DNA of 64,000 bases from Parabacteroides sp. FAFU027 (GCF_022808675.1 NZ_JAKZKV010000001.1:558001-622000), one strand, 5' to 3'. Shown: positions 25,220 to 34,727, counted from the first letter of the stretch. Notes: generated from the letters alone by a model not told the origin. Made by a program: numbers and translations.

Positions 25220-25810
25220 ATGAAACAACAAGACCTGGAAATACTCATAAATAAGTGCCGGAAAAATGACCATAAGGCATTTCGTGTGATTGTTGAAAGC
25301 TATCAGGCAATGGTCTTTTCTCTTTCTTTCAGGCTCTTGTGTAATGAGGAAGAAGCTAAAGATACGGTACAGGAGACGTTTCTCAAAGTATGGATGAATA
25401 TTGAGAAATACCGCACAGATACGAAATTCAGTACGTGGATCTACACAATAACCACAAACCTTTGTCTTGATAAGCTCAAATCTGCCAGATATACGACGAC
25501 AGGAAGTACTCAACCGGAGATTGCGGAACGACTGATTTCACCTGAAAACATCGAACAACAGCTAATCAATTCCGATCTGGGAAAAATCATAGAAACACTT
25601 GCAGGTGAATTATCCCCCAAACAAAGGGTTGTATTTACACTTCATTATCTGGAAGAGATCGATATCGGCGAGATCGCAGTGATCACCGGAATGACGACCG
25701 ATAAGATTAAGAGCAATCTTTTTCTGGCCCGAAAAACGATAAAAGAAAAACTCGAAAAATTAGAGACACGATATGAAACGAGCATGAATAAATGTTCATC
25801 AAGTCGATGA
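25220..25810 (+). CDS. RNA polymerase sigma factor, ECF type
   Basis: A 196-residue sigma-70 factor with region 2 (NDHKAFRVIVESYQAMVFSL, then DTVQETFLKVWMNIEKY) and region 4 (LSPKQRVVFTLHYLEEIDIG and the helix-turn-helix after it). It directs RNA polymerase to a set of unknown promoters. The next gene encodes a small single-span protein that looks like its anti-sigma factor. The last 14 or so codons belong to a block that is repeated after the anti-sigma gene (26253-26360). Confidence 0.93.
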   Translation: MKQQDLEILINKCRKNDHKAFRVIVESYQAMVFSLSFRLLCNEEEAKDTVQETFLKVWMNIEKYRTDTKFSTWIYTITTNLCLDKLKSARYTTTGSTQPEIAERLISPENIEQQLINSDLGKIIETLAGELSPKQRVVFTLHYLEEIDIGEIAVITGMTTDKIKSNLFLARKTIKEKLEKLETRYETSMNKCSSSR

Positions 25811-25874
25811 TATGATATGCGATACCGATAGATATCGGTACCATACGTAGCCAAAACATAATAAATAATGACGT
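25769..25874 (+). repeat. Duplicated spacer block, copy 1
   Basis: The block starts in the sigma gene at ATATGAAACGAGCATG, runs through the hairpin TACCGATA-ga-TATCGGTA and CCATACGTAG, and ends just before the ATG of the next gene. Copy 2 lies at 26253-26360. Confidence 0.8.
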
Positions 25875-26243
25875 ATGAAAAATACAGACGATAAACTAGA
25901 CCTTTTGATCAGCAAACTTCAGGAGCAGACGCCTAAAGCTGACAATCCGATGGAACTGACCGATGATATTCTAAAACGGATCGAACAGAGACCGGTAAAA
26001 CGACCACCTGTCCTGTTGTTTACAATCCGGATGATATCGACCATTGCTGCATCATTGCTGTTGTTGTTCTTTCTGAAAGAACAATCGATTGAGGCTGCTT
26101 ACCCGCAAAACAAGCACCTATATGTTGTAATAGCGAAATCTCAAACAGAACTTTCACAGCAAGGCATGGTAAAAAGTTACCTCAATCACATCCGTAACAA
26201 TTCGATTAAAAACGAGAGATTAAAATCATTGCTTAACCAATAA
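25875..26243 (+). CDS. Putative anti-sigma factor, single membrane span
   Basis: A 122-residue protein with a polar N-terminal half (LISKLQEQTPKADNPMELTDDILKRIE), one membrane span near residues 50-66 (ISTIAASLLLLFFL) and a short outer part with LYVVIAKSQTELSQQGMVKSY. The position right behind an ECF sigma gene and the topology fit an anti-sigma factor without the zinc HxxxCxxC motif. This function is inferred from context. Confidence 0.7.
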   Translation: MKNTDDKLDLLISKLQEQTPKADNPMELTDDILKRIEQRPVKRPPVLLFTIRMISTIAASLLLLFFLKEQSIEAAYPQNKHLYVVIAKSQTELSQQGMVKSYLNHIRNNSIKNERLKSLLNQ

Positions 26244-26252
26244 ATAATATGA

Positions 26253-26360
26253 GGATATGAAACGAGCATGCACTAACATTCACCAAAGAGAATAACATTG
26301 TATGCGATACCGATAGCTATCGGTACCATACGTAGCTAAAACAAAAATAAATCATAACGT
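26253..26360 (+). repeat. Duplicated spacer block, copy 2
   Basis: This copies 25769-25874: ATATGAAACGAGCATG, TATGCGATACCGATAGCTATC with its hairpin, CCATACGTAG and AAAACA, again ending just before an ATG. Differences lie in the middle. Here the sigma C-terminal codons are a non-coding relic. Confidence 0.8.
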
Positions 26361-27497
26361 ATGAAAGCACTACATTTCTTCCTGATCCTGATTCCGGCTA
26401 TGATGTTGTTTTCCTGTAAAAACAACGCAAAAGAAATGCGTACCGTGATCAATCCTGACGGCTCATGCTACCGGGAATTCAAAGCAGCAGGTCAACGGGA
26501 ATTTTTGTTGGGAGATTCATCCCAAAAAGCCAATCCATTCCCAGTCAAAATGGATTCTACCTGGAAAATATCATGGCAATACAAAGAGCAGCCCCGTTGT
26601 TATAAATTTCCGGTCACTATGGCTGAGCTTGACTCGATAACGGGTCCACTACCCAATCGACATTCAAGTGAAGTGGAACAATATTCCGTGTTTCTTAAGA
26701 GAGACTTTAAGTCTGTCGAAGATATGGCGACCAATTTCAAACTGGATCCCGAGCATAGCCTGAGTCATGTAAAAGTCCGGTACAATCTTGAGAAAAGCTT
26801 CCGCTGGTTTTACACTTATTATCATTATCGCGAGACCTATCCTAAACTCAACATTAAATTTGAAGCCCCGATCAGTGAATATATGAGTAAGGATGAGGCA
26901 AACTTCTGGTTTACCGGACAACCGGAGATCACCAAAGGGCTAAATGGAATGGAGATCCGCGAGTTAATGGGCAATCTGGAGGACAAATACAACCGTTGGT
27001 TGACTTACAACATCTGGAGCCTGGAGTATAAAGCGCTAATCAGATATTATGACCGGATTCCTAATCCACCGGTGTCCAAAGCGACGTTTATCACGCTCAG
27101 AGACTCCATCTATGAAAGTAAAGGTGCAAAATCATTGGATAATTTAGATGTAGAAGAGAGTCTGAACAAGTTCTTTAAAACCAATCAGTTTTCCATTTTA
27201 TGGAAAGCGCCGGACGCACCGATGAAGAAAGCAGAAGATGAAATGATCGGAAAACGTTTTGCCTGGATGTTTGACACCTATTTCCTTTATAAACTGGAGA
27301 TGCCGGGAACGGTCATTTTCACCAACAGCAATATCACCGAAGGTAAAACATTAGTCTGGCACCTTTCTTCCCCTCGTTTTTTGCTGAATGACTTTACCAT
27401 TGAAGCCGAATCACGCAAAGCCAACATCTGGGCATTTCTGATCACCGGACTAATTGTGGTCGTGGCTGTTGGAAGCTTTGTCTTCAAACGTAGATAA
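26361..27497 (+). CDS. Lipoprotein with C-terminal membrane span
   Basis: A 378-residue protein with a lipoprotein leader ending in MLFSC (Cys19) and a membrane span at the very end (IWAFLITGLIVVVAVGSFVF) followed by KRR. The body has KMDSTWKISWQYKEQPRC and other Trp-rich stretches, with no known motif. The combination of lipid anchor and C-terminal anchor suggests an envelope sensor or structural protein. It is the third gene of the sigma operon and may belong to its regulon; I cannot name a family. Confidence 0.7.
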   Translation: MKALHFFLILIPAMMLFSCKNNAKEMRTVINPDGSCYREFKAAGQREFLLGDSSQKANPFPVKMDSTWKISWQYKEQPRCYKFPVTMAELDSITGPLPNRHSSEVEQYSVFLKRDFKSVEDMATNFKLDPEHSLSHVKVRYNLEKSFRWFYTYYHYRETYPKLNIKFEAPISEYMSKDEANFWFTGQPEITKGLNGMEIRELMGNLEDKYNRWLTYNIWSLEYKALIRYYDRIPNPPVSKATFITLRDSIYESKGAKSLDNLDVEESLNKFFKTNQFSILWKAPDAPMKKAEDEMIGKRFAWMFDTYFLYKLEMPGTVIFTNSNITEGKTLVWHLSSPRFLLNDFTIEAESRKANIWAFLITGLIVVVAVGSFVFKRR

Positions 27498-27653
27498 TAA
27501 GACTTCATCTACAAAAAACCTTGGAGGTTTAATCAATCAATCAGTTTATACCCCATAGCCTCTCCCCGGCTTTGTCTTTCATTTAATGTTCTCCCTGCCT
27601 CAATCAGACACTTTCACTTATTCTTTTGTAAAGACAAATAATGGAGAATTGCC

Positions 27654-27875
27654 GGAAACTCAGTTTCCAATGAGAACTAAGATCAGTTTGACCTGGAAAC
27701 TCAGTTTCTAACGAGAACGGAGCTCAGATCTGCCCGGAAACTCAGTTTCTGATAAGAACCGAGGTCAGTTCTGCCTGGAAACTGAGTTTCTGACAAGAAC
27801 TGACCTCGGTTGGGGCTGGAAACTGAGTTTCCGGGGGGTGGTGAGGGGGAGGTGGAAACTGAGTTTCCGGAGAGT
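27654..27875. repeat. Tandem array of 41-bp units with a palindromic core
   Basis: The core GGAAACTCAGTTTCC, a perfect palindrome, starts at 27654, 27695, 27736, 27777 and 27818, each 41 bases apart, and at 27854 after a shorter unit. Within a unit, a second weaker CAGTT block falls about 21 bases after the first, so each unit looks like 21+20. It sits between convergent genes. The rest of the gap (27498-27943) holds no gene. Confidence 0.85.
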
Positions 27876-27943
27876 AAGCAAAATCTTTCCCAAAGATTGG
27901 GACTTTGGAAATAGTTGAAAACCGACGAGTCCTTTACTTTGCC

Positions 27944-29314
27944 CTACACCTTAAACGTCAGCGTAAAACGATTTAACCCATCCTGCGGTACATCATAGGA
28001 AATCCGGGCATCATGATGATGCAGGATACGTTCCACAATGCGTAACCCAAGGCCGGTTCCGTCTGTTTTGCGAGCATTGCTGCCACGGGCAAAAGCCTTG
28101 TAGAGGTTCTGTTGTTCTGTTTCGGAAAGCGTTTTGCCATTATTCGTCACAATGACTTTAATATTTTCAGGTTCCTGCCTGAGCAGAATATTCACCTGTT
28201 TGTCGGCGGAGTAGAGGTAAGCATTTTTCAGCAGATTGGTAAATACAATCTTCAGCAGATTCATATCTCCCCGAATTTCAAAATCTGCATCTATCGTTTC
28301 GTCACTATCAATATCAAACTGAATGCGGTAATCCGGAAAAGTTTTCTGCGTCACTTGCATTGCCTCGAAAATCGCTTCGTCGATGCGACACGGTGGTAAA
28401 AAGCCGGAAGCCCTTTTCTTATCAATCCGTGACAACAGCAACAACGAGGAAATGATATCAGCCATCTGCGTCGCATCTTCCTGTATGCTATGAAGATATT
28501 TTACTGTATTGGGGCTGTGTTGTTCCTGCAAAAGGAGGTTATGCAACTGCATGAGGATACGTGCCACCGGCGTTCGCAGCTCGTGGGAGGCATTATCGGT
28601 AAATTCCTTCTGCTGTTTGTAAGCCACATCGATACGGTCCATCATCTGGTTAAAAGACTTGGCCAAAGCATTAACCTCATCGTTTTTTCCTGAATCTTCC
28701 AGACGCACGTCCATCTTCTTTCCTGAAATTTCAGCAATCCGGTCTTTGAATTTATCCAAAGTAGAAAAACTTCGCACACTAACGTAATAAGACAAGCCCA
28801 TTACCGACAAAGTGCCAAAGATAAAAGCGCCCAAAAGGACATATCCGAGATAGGCCATCTGCCGGTGAGCGTATTTATCTTCTGCCGAAATCAGGACAAA
28901 GTAGTCCTTCTCACGGTTTCTTGAGTCGTGGAAATATCCATAGAAATCAATTTTATCCTGGTGACGGTAAAATGATTTATGTGACTTGAGGTATTCGATA
29001 TCCTTCTGGCTCCAGTCAACAGGAGCATATCCCATGTTACTGTACACCAATACCCCCTCATGGTTAAATACCAGGAGTTTTTCGTTGTAGAGCTTGTCGA
29101 TCGGGTTCTGGTCGAGAATGCGCATCATCTGCCGGGGAGGCAGCTTCGCATTGACCAGTAGTTTGACGGTAGAAAAGACTTTCTGTTCCAATCGCATCCG
29201 AAACTGGTCATTCCGGTAATCAGAAAAGAGTGAGAAAATGACAATCAGCACTATGCCCAGAATCGTTGAAAACAAGATGCTGAAATAGATCGCAAAGCGC
29301 TGCTTGAGATTCAT
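27944..29314 (-). CDS. Sensor histidine kinase
   Basis: A 456-residue membrane sensor kinase. Spans lie near residues 8-30 and 157-180, with a periplasmic loop of about 125 residues between them. A HAMP segment (about 180-232) follows, then the DHp helix FTDNASHELRTPVARI with His244, and the ATPase domain with the N box (NLLKNAYLYS) and the GTGLGLRIVERIL box. It pairs with the response regulator just upstream, whose stop overlaps its start by one base. The signal is unknown; the fold order is like CusS/RprX-type kinases. Confidence 0.93.
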   Translation of the reverse strand: MNLKQRFAIYFSILFSTILGIVLIVIFSLFSDYRNDQFRMRLEQKVFSTVKLLVNAKLPPRQMMRILDQNPIDKLYNEKLLVFNHEGVLVYSNMGYAPVDWSQKDIEYLKSHKSFYRHQDKIDFYGYFHDSRNREKDYFVLISAEDKYAHRQMAYLGYVLLGAFIFGTLSVMGLSYYVSVRSFSTLDKFKDRIAEISGKKMDVRLEDSGKNDEVNALAKSFNQMMDRIDVAYKQQKEFTDNASHELRTPVARILMQLHNLLLQEQHSPNTVKYLHSIQEDATQMADIISSLLLLSRIDKKRASGFLPPCRIDEAIFEAMQVTQKTFPDYRIQFDIDSDETIDADFEIRGDMNLLKIVFTNLLKNAYLYSADKQVNILLRQEPENIKVIVTNNGKTLSETEQQNLYKAFARGSNARKTDGTGLGLRIVERILHHHDARISYDVPQDGLNRFTLTFKV

Positions 29315-29994
29315 TATTCTTCTGATTTAAGGTAATATCCAAATCCGGGACGGGTATGGATTAATTTAGGAGAAAAATCGCGGTCAATCTTCTTCCGGAG
29401 GAAATTGATATAGACTTCGATGGTATTGGTTCCGGTTTCAAAGTTAATATCCCAAACCGACTCGGAAATGGTCTGCTTGGAAACCGTACGCCCATTGGCT
29501 CCTGCCAAAAGGACTAATAGCTGATATTCCTTTGGAGAAAGGGAAATTTCATTACTATCACGGTAAACTTTCTTCTCTGAAAGATTGATTTCGAGATTTT
29601 CAATCTTAATTATTTCATCAGCATTCTGCGGCTGAAGTTGACGACGCATCAGCGACTGGATGCGGATAAACAGCTCATCAAAATGAAAGGGTTTCACCAG
29701 ATAATCATCGGCTCCGCGGTTGAAAGCATCTACTTTATCCTCGATCTCGCCAAAGGCGGTAAGCATGATGATGGGGGTCACTTTATTGACCTGACGAACC
29801 TGAGCACAGACCTCCATCCCATTAATCCCCGGCACATTGATGTCGAGTATCAACAGATCGTATTCAGCCTGGCGAAACTGTTTCATAAACAAGTTGCCAT
29901 CATACACGGCATCGCATTCCATTTTCTTTTCTTCCAAAAATACACGGACTTCAGAAGATAGCTTGAAATCGTCTTCGAGGAGTAATACTTTCAT
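29314..29994 (-). CDS. OmpR/PhoB-family response regulator
   Basis: A 226-residue regulator: a receiver domain with the acidic pair EDD at residues 7-9, phosphoacceptor Asp51 (LLILDINVPG) and the Lys in LVKPFHFDEL. A winged-helix DNA-binding domain follows (ISLSPKEYQLLVLLA to TIEVYINFLRKKID). It would be phosphorylated by the kinase encoded next to it. It lies directly downstream of hemE, so part of its expression may come from the haem operon. Confidence 0.94.
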   Translation of the reverse strand: MKVLLLEDDFKLSSEVRVFLEEKKMECDAVYDGNLFMKQFRQAEYDLLILDINVPGINGMEVCAQVRQVNKVTPIIMLTAFGEIEDKVDAFNRGADDYLVKPFHFDELFIRIQSLMRRQLQPQNADEIIKIENLEINLSEKKVYRDSNEISLSPKEYQLLVLLAGANGRTVSKQTISESVWDINFETGTNTIEVYINFLRKKIDRDFSPKLIHTRPGFGYYLKSEE

Positions 29995-30007
29995 AGGTCT
30001 TTATTTT

Positions 30008-30084
30008 TAGGATTGAAGGTCCCGATAGCTAGGGAGAGGGATTGAGGGGATGAATCATTCCCAAATCTTCAAATCCTCTAATTT
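30008..30084 (-). repeat. Haem-operon spacer repeat, copy 1 (after hemE)
   Basis: On the coding strand it reads GATTTGAAGATTTGGGAATG, ATTCATCCCCTCAATCCCTC and so on. It matches the spacers after hemC and hemA. Confidence 0.65.
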
Positions 30085-31116
30085 TCATCGTTGCCAATCC
30101 ACTCGTTTTACCCAATCTGCCAGAAATTTAGCCTTTTCATAAGACAATCCGGGCATAAAACCGTGGCCAAGATTGAAGATAAAGTTAGTGTGTTTGCGAC
30201 CAAATTCAAGAACAGGCTGTAACTGACGCTCCATTTCTACCTCTGAAGCATAAAGCAAACGGGGATCAACATTACCCTGCAAACCAATGGCAGGATGCAC
30301 CAGCTTACGCGCAATTTCGAGCGGAGTCTGCCAGTCTACACTCAGAAAGTCGCAATCTTCGGGGGTAATTTCGGTAATCCCCACTCCGATTCCTTTCGGG
30401 AAAAAGATAAACGGAACACCTTTATCGCGGACTGCTTTGGCAATCTTGCGCACAGCAGGCATAAAGAGCTCCTGATACATCGTAAACGGAATCAACCCTG
30501 CATGTGTATCGAATAACTGGAATACCTCAACTCCGTGTTCTATTTGACCTAAAGCATAAGTGATAGAGAGCTCGGTCACCTGATCAATCAACGTTCGTGT
30601 CGCTTCCGGATTTTCATACAGAAACTTGATTGCATCGGGGAAATCGCCTTTGCGGCCAAGACCTTGCAACATAAATAACAGCACTGTCAATGGCGCTCCG
30701 CAAAACCCAATCAACGGTGTTTTTTCCGGACGAGTCTTGATGATCTCATCAATCACTGCATAAATATAGTTGAGCTTCGACGGATCTGGCTTCAGATCAG
30801 CCAGCGGATTTTCACGAAATGCCAACGGTTTTTCAAATACCGGGCCGTTATCCGTAAAGTCCAGTCCCATGCCAAGAGCATAAGGAATTACCAGGATATC
30901 GGAAAAAAGAATGGCAGCATCAACCCCCAAATCATTGACCGGAAGCAAGGTTACTTCGGCTGCAACTTCGGGCTTCTGCATCATCTGCCAGAAGGTATAG
31001 TTTTCTTTAATCTTAAGGTAGGAAGGCAATACACGGCCTGCCTGACGCATAAACCAGAATGGAGGACGTTCGGTTGCCTCTCCGCGAAGGGTCTTGAGTA
31101 TAAGGGATTCCTGCAT
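30085..31116 (-). CDS. hemE: Uroporphyrinogen decarboxylase
   Basis: A 343-residue enzyme that turns uroporphyrinogen III into coproporphyrinogen III. The start ERPPFWFMRQAGRVLPSY is the family signature with the invariant Arg residues, and GFCGAPLTVLLFMLQG is the second signature. It is the last gene of the cluster hemA-hemC-hemB-hemL-hemE. hemD, which makes its substrate, is not in this window. Confidence 0.98.
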   Translation of the reverse strand: MQESLILKTLRGEATERPPFWFMRQAGRVLPSYLKIKENYTFWQMMQKPEVAAEVTLLPVNDLGVDAAILFSDILVIPYALGMGLDFTDNGPVFEKPLAFRENPLADLKPDPSKLNYIYAVIDEIIKTRPEKTPLIGFCGAPLTVLLFMLQGLGRKGDFPDAIKFLYENPEATRTLIDQVTELSITYALGQIEHGVEVFQLFDTHAGLIPFTMYQELFMPAVRKIAKAVRDKGVPFIFFPKGIGVGITEITPEDCDFLSVDWQTPLEIARKLVHPAIGLQGNVDPRLLYASEVEMERQLQPVLEFGRKHTNFIFNLGHGFMPGLSYEKAKFLADWVKRVDWQR

Positions 31117-31130
31117 AAAATTTCTCGTTG

Positions 31131-31190
31131 AACGCTAAGTCGCAAAGACGTTACGTTTTTTTGTTCTTGGCGTCTTTGCGACTTTGCGTT
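31131..31190. repeat. Long hairpin between hemL and hemE
   Basis: AACGCTAAGTCGCAAAGACG and CGTCTTTGCGACTTTGCGTT are inverted repeats of 20 bases with one mismatch, separated by 20 bases. As I recall, this type of sequence (CGCAAAGTCGCAAAGACG) is common between genes in Bacteroidota. Confidence 0.8.
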
Positions 31191-31201
31191 TAAATTAATC
31201 T

Positions 31202-32494
31202 TTATAACTGCTTCATCGCATTCAAAGCAGCCTCAACGGTCTGGTCAATCATCTCATCGGTATGGGCGATTGAGACAAAACCGGCCTCGAATTGCGACGG
31301 TGCTAAATAAACACCTGCATCGAGTGAAAGTTTAAAGAAGCGTGCAAAACGTTTGGTGTCTGATTTCATCACATCATCAAAACTCTTCACGGATTGTTCT
31401 TCGGTAAAGAACAACGTAAACATGGAACCGACACGATTTACCACACCCGGAATGCCGGTTTCTGCCAGACATTTTTTCAAACCTTTTGCTAAACGGGCCG
31501 CTTTCATATCCATCACGTTGTAGAAGAACGGCGTTTGTTCAAGGATTCTCAGGGTCGCCAATCCGGCTGCCATAGCCAATGGGTTTCCGGATAATGTTCC
31601 GGCCTGATAAACCGGACCTTTAGGTGCCAGTTGATCCATAATTTCCTGCTTACCGCCATAAGCCCCAACAGGAAGACCTCCACCGATGATTTTTCCTAAT
31701 GTAGTCAAATCCGGAGTGATGCTATACAATTCTTGAGCACCACCGGCAGCCAGACGGAATCCGGTCATTACCTCGTCGAAAATCAGCACAGTACCGTATT
31801 CTGTACAAAGGTCACGAACGCCTTGCAAGAAGTCTTTCAGAGGCTCAACAACACCCATATTCCCGGTCACAGGTTCCAGAATTACAGCCGCAATGTGTTC
31901 ACCATGTTTCTCGAACAATTGCTTAACAGACTCCAGGTCATTATATTTTGCAATCAAAGTGCTTTGTGCAGTTCCGGTGGTAACGCCCGGAGAATTTGGG
32001 GTACCAAAAGTCAGTGCTCCCGAACCGGCTTTAATCAGGAAGCTGTCGTTGTGACCGTGGTAACAACCTTCAAACTTCAACACCAGTTCACGTCCGGTGA
32101 AACCGCGAGCCAGACGCAATGCGCTCATAGTCGCTTCGGTTCCTGAATTTACCATACGAACCGACTCGATAGAAGGCATCATACGCTTAATCATCATCGC
32201 CATTTCGGTTTCGAGCAATGTAGGTGCACCGTAGCTCACGCCTAATTCTGAAACTTCCTTTAAAGCATCAAGGACACTTTGGTGTGCATGACCCAAAATC
32301 ATCGGGCCCCATGAACCGACATAGTCGATGTACTCGTTACCATCGATGTCATACACTTTTGCGCCTTTGGCTCTTGCGATAAAAAGGGGATCCCCATCTA
32401 CGCTTTTAAACGAGCGTACGGGTGAGTTCACGCCTCCGGGAATGTGTTTTTGCGCCTCCCGAAAAGCGGCAATACTGTTTTTGTAGTCTCTCAT
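31202..32494 (-). CDS. hemL: Glutamate-1-semialdehyde 2,1-aminomutase
   Basis: A 430-residue PLP enzyme that makes 5-aminolevulinate from glutamate-1-semialdehyde in the C5 pathway. It has [32 protein letters not shown] and [16 protein letters not shown], where the Lys near residue 265 binds PLP. It works right after HemA, encoded in the same cluster. The gap before it (32495-32667) holds short repeats. Confidence 0.98.
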   Translation of the reverse strand: MRDYKNSIAAFREAQKHIPGGVNSPVRSFKSVDGDPLFIARAKGAKVYDIDGNEYIDYVGSWGPMILGHAHQSVLDALKEVSELGVSYGAPTLLETEMAMMIKRMMPSIESVRMVNSGTEATMSALRLARGFTGRELVLKFEGCYHGHNDSFLIKAGSGALTFGTPNSPGVTTGTAQSTLIAKYNDLESVKQLFEKHGEHIAAVILEPVTGNMGVVEPLKDFLQGVRDLCTEYGTVLIFDEVMTGFRLAAGGAQELYSITPDLTTLGKIIGGGLPVGAYGGKQEIMDQLAPKGPVYQAGTLSGNPLAMAAGLATLRILEQTPFFYNVMDMKAARLAKGLKKCLAETGIPGVVNRVGSMFTLFFTEEQSVKSFDDVMKSDTKRFARFFKLSLDAGVYLAPSQFEAGFVSIAHTDEMIDQTVEAALNAMKQL

Positions 32495-32530
32495 TGTGTT
32501 GTTATATTTTAAGGAATAAAGGGAGGAACT

Positions 32531-32648
32531 GTAGTTATTGTAGTCAATGTAGTTATATGTAACTTTAGATTATAAAGGCAGGTGGAAATAAATCCGCCTT
32601 CTATTTACTACCTATTACTACTTTATCTTCTATTACTACTTTGTCTCC
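32531..32648. repeat. Short tandem repeats between hemB and hemL
   Basis: GTAGTTATT-GTAGTCAAT-GTAGTTATA is a 9-bp tandem at 32531-32557, and CTATTACTACTTT recurs 18 bases apart at 32612 and 32630. This spacer does not carry the repeat seen in the other haem-operon gaps. Confidence 0.6.
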
Positions 32649-32667
32649 ATTAATCCGCAGAAATCTC

Positions 32668-33636
32668 TTATAAATCACCCAACACATCCTGTGCGTGGTA
32701 AGTGATGATAATATCGGAACCTGCCCGTTTGATGGAAGTCAGGATTTCGTGAACAATGCGTTTTTCATCAATCCAGCCTTTCTCGGCAGCGGCTTTTACC
32801 ATCGCAAATTCACCGCTGACATTGTAAGCAGCCACCGGCATATTGAAGTTTGTTTTAACCTTCTGAATAATATCGAGGTAGCTCAATGCCGGTTTTACCA
32901 TCACGATGTCAGCTCCTTCTTCGATGTCAAGCGCCACTTCACGCAATGCTTCGTTTGAATTGGCCGGATCCATCTGGTAAGTGCGACGGTCCCCAAACTG
33001 AGGCGTACTCTCGGCAGCTTCACGGAAAGGACCGTAGAAAGCAGAGGCGTATTTAGCCGAATAGGCCATGATCGGTGTCATTTGAAATCCGTTGGCATCC
33101 AATGCCTGTCGGATAGCCCCGACCCGACCGTCCATCATATCGCTTGGGGCAACCATGTCAATCCCTTCCTCAGCCAGTGATACACTTTGTTTGGCCAATG
33201 TTACCAGAGTAAGATCATTGTCCACATCTCCGTTGACAATGGTTCCGCAATGGCCGTGTGTGGTATATTCGCAGTTGCAGACGTCAGCAATCAGATACAA
33301 ACCCGGCACCTCCTTTTTTAATGCGCGGGCAGCTTTCTGGACAATGCCGTTATGTTCACAGGCTACCAATCCATGCTCATCTTTGTGCTCGGGAATTCCG
33401 AAAAGCAGCACCGACTTTAAACCCTTATCGTAAAGTGCTTTGGCATTTTCCACCAACAAATCCACGGACATCTGATAGTTGCCGGGCATGGAGCTGATGG
33501 GATTGCTGACCTTCGTGCCCGGGCAGACAAACAAAGGCATCACCAAATCGTCGCGAGTCAGTACAGTCTCGCGTACCAGGTCTCTTAATACGGGTGATTT
33601 GCGCAAACGACGCAAACGGGTAACTGGAAATGACAT
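32668..33636 (-). CDS. hemB: Porphobilinogen synthase (delta-aminolevulinate dehydratase)
   Basis: A 322-residue enzyme that joins two 5-aminolevulinate molecules into porphobilinogen. [14 protein letters not shown] carries the three-Cys zinc site, and [12 protein letters not shown] carries the second active-site Lys. The zinc-dependent Cys form is the one found here. It sits in the haem cluster between hemC and hemL. Confidence 0.98.
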   Translation of the reverse strand: MSFPVTRLRRLRKSPVLRDLVRETVLTRDDLVMPLFVCPGTKVSNPISSMPGNYQMSVDLLVENAKALYDKGLKSVLLFGIPEHKDEHGLVACEHNGIVQKAARALKKEVPGLYLIADVCNCEYTTHGHCGTIVNGDVDNDLTLVTLAKQSVSLAEEGIDMVAPSDMMDGRVGAIRQALDANGFQMTPIMAYSAKYASAFYGPFREAAESTPQFGDRRTYQMDPANSNEALREVALDIEEGADIVMVKPALSYLDIIQKVKTNFNMPVAAYNVSGEFAMVKAAAEKGWIDEKRIVHEILTSIKRAGSDIIITYHAQDVLGDL

Positions 33637-33662
33637 ATTGAAAATCTTTATTTGTTAAAATT

Positions 33663-33728
33663 CGGGGAATGAGGGAGTGAGGGATTGAGGGAATGATTTT
33701 CCATTCTCAAATCTTCAAATTATCTCAT
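33663..33728 (-). repeat. Haem-operon spacer repeat, copy 2 (after hemC)
   Basis: On the coding strand: GATAATTTGAAGATTTGAGA, ATGGAAAATCATTCCCTCAA and TCCCTCACTCCCTCATTCCC. The repeat reaches into hemC, whose last codons (AGA-ATG-AGA-TAA) lie in it. Confidence 0.75.
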
Positions 33729-34646
33729 TCTCACATCTGCTAGTAATTTCTCTGCCCCTTTTTCTTTGAGCAATTCAGCTAATTGAATGCCCAACTTTTC
33801 AGGCTCTGCAATATCACCGGTAAGCGTTTCGCGAATCATCTCTTTGCCATCAACCGAGGCTACAAATCCGCTCAGCTTTAACTGTTCGTTTTCCAACCGG
33901 GAATAACAGCCCAGCGGCACCTGACAGCCTCCTTCGAGAGTTCGCAGGAAAGCACGCTCAGCAGCTACAACCTGCCAGGTTTCGGCATGGTTGATTTTGG
34001 ATAAAATGGTTTCCACGCGCGGATCATCCTGACGCATCTCAATCGCGATAGCGCCCTGACTCACCGCTGGCATGATCACTTCAGGATCGATAACTTCGGT
34101 AATGTAACGATCCAAACCCAGGCGTTGCAATCCGGCTGCGGCCATAATCATAGCATCGCAGTAACCTTCTTCCATCCGTTTCAGGCGGGTATTGACATTT
34201 CCACGGATATCTTTCAACGTAACATCGGGATGCACCTGCAATAAACCTGCCTGACGGCGCAGGCTTGAAGTGGCAATCACGTCACCGGCTTTCATCTCGG
34301 AAAGCTTGCGTCCATCGCGACTTACAAAAGCATCACGAAATTCTGCACGCTCCAATACCGCCCCAAGTTTCAATCCTTCGGGCAAGGTGGTGGGTAAGTC
34401 CTTGAGACTGTGCACGGCGATATCGACCGAACCATCGAGAAGAGCATTCTCAATCTCTTTGGTAAAAAGGCCTTTATCCCCGATCTTGGACAAAGCCACA
34501 TCCAGAATCTTATCACCTTTCGTGTGGATGATTTCAATCTCCACGGTCAGTTCGGGAAAAGCTTCTTGCAATTCGCTTTTTACTTTCTCCGCCTGATAAA
34601 GGGCAAGCTGGCTGCCACGGGTTCCTATTCTTACTTTATTCATCAA
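33720..34646 (-). CDS. hemC: Hydroxymethylbilane synthase (porphobilinogen deaminase)
   Basis: A 308-residue enzyme that links four porphobilinogen units into hydroxymethylbilane. KVRIGTRGSQLALYQA is the start signature, ATSSLRRQAGLL is the substrate Arg region, and EGGCQVPLGCY holds the Cys near residue 240 that carries the dipyrromethane cofactor. Two adjacent ATG codons can start it. The C-terminus VRMR is encoded within the spacer repeat. Confidence 0.98.
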   Translation of the reverse strand: MMNKVRIGTRGSQLALYQAEKVKSELQEAFPELTVEIEIIHTKGDKILDVALSKIGDKGLFTKEIENALLDGSVDIAVHSLKDLPTTLPEGLKLGAVLERAEFRDAFVSRDGRKLSEMKAGDVIATSSLRRQAGLLQVHPDVTLKDIRGNVNTRLKRMEEGYCDAMIMAAAGLQRLGLDRYITEVIDPEVIMPAVSQGAIAIEMRQDDPRVETILSKINHAETWQVVAAERAFLRTLEGGCQVPLGCYSRLENEQLKLSGFVASVDGKEMIRETLTGDIAEPEKLGIQLAELLKEKGAEKLLADVRMR

Positions 34647-34652
34647 TTATTA

Positions 34653-34727
34653 GGGAATGAAGGGATGAGGGATTGAGGGAATGATTTTCTCATTTCCAAA
34701 TCCTCACATCTTCAAATTATCTTATTC
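34653..34727 (-). repeat. Haem-operon spacer repeat, copy 3 (after hemA)
   Basis: On the coding strand: GATAATTTGAAGATGTGAGG, ATTTGGAAATGAGAAAATCA and TTCCCTCAATCCCTCATCCC. It starts at the hemA stop codon and fills most of the gap to hemC. Confidence 0.75.

Noticed and set aside
27654-27875. CRISPR array
   Set aside because: The units are contiguous with no unique spacers of constant length, the core is a 15-base palindrome and no cas gene is near.
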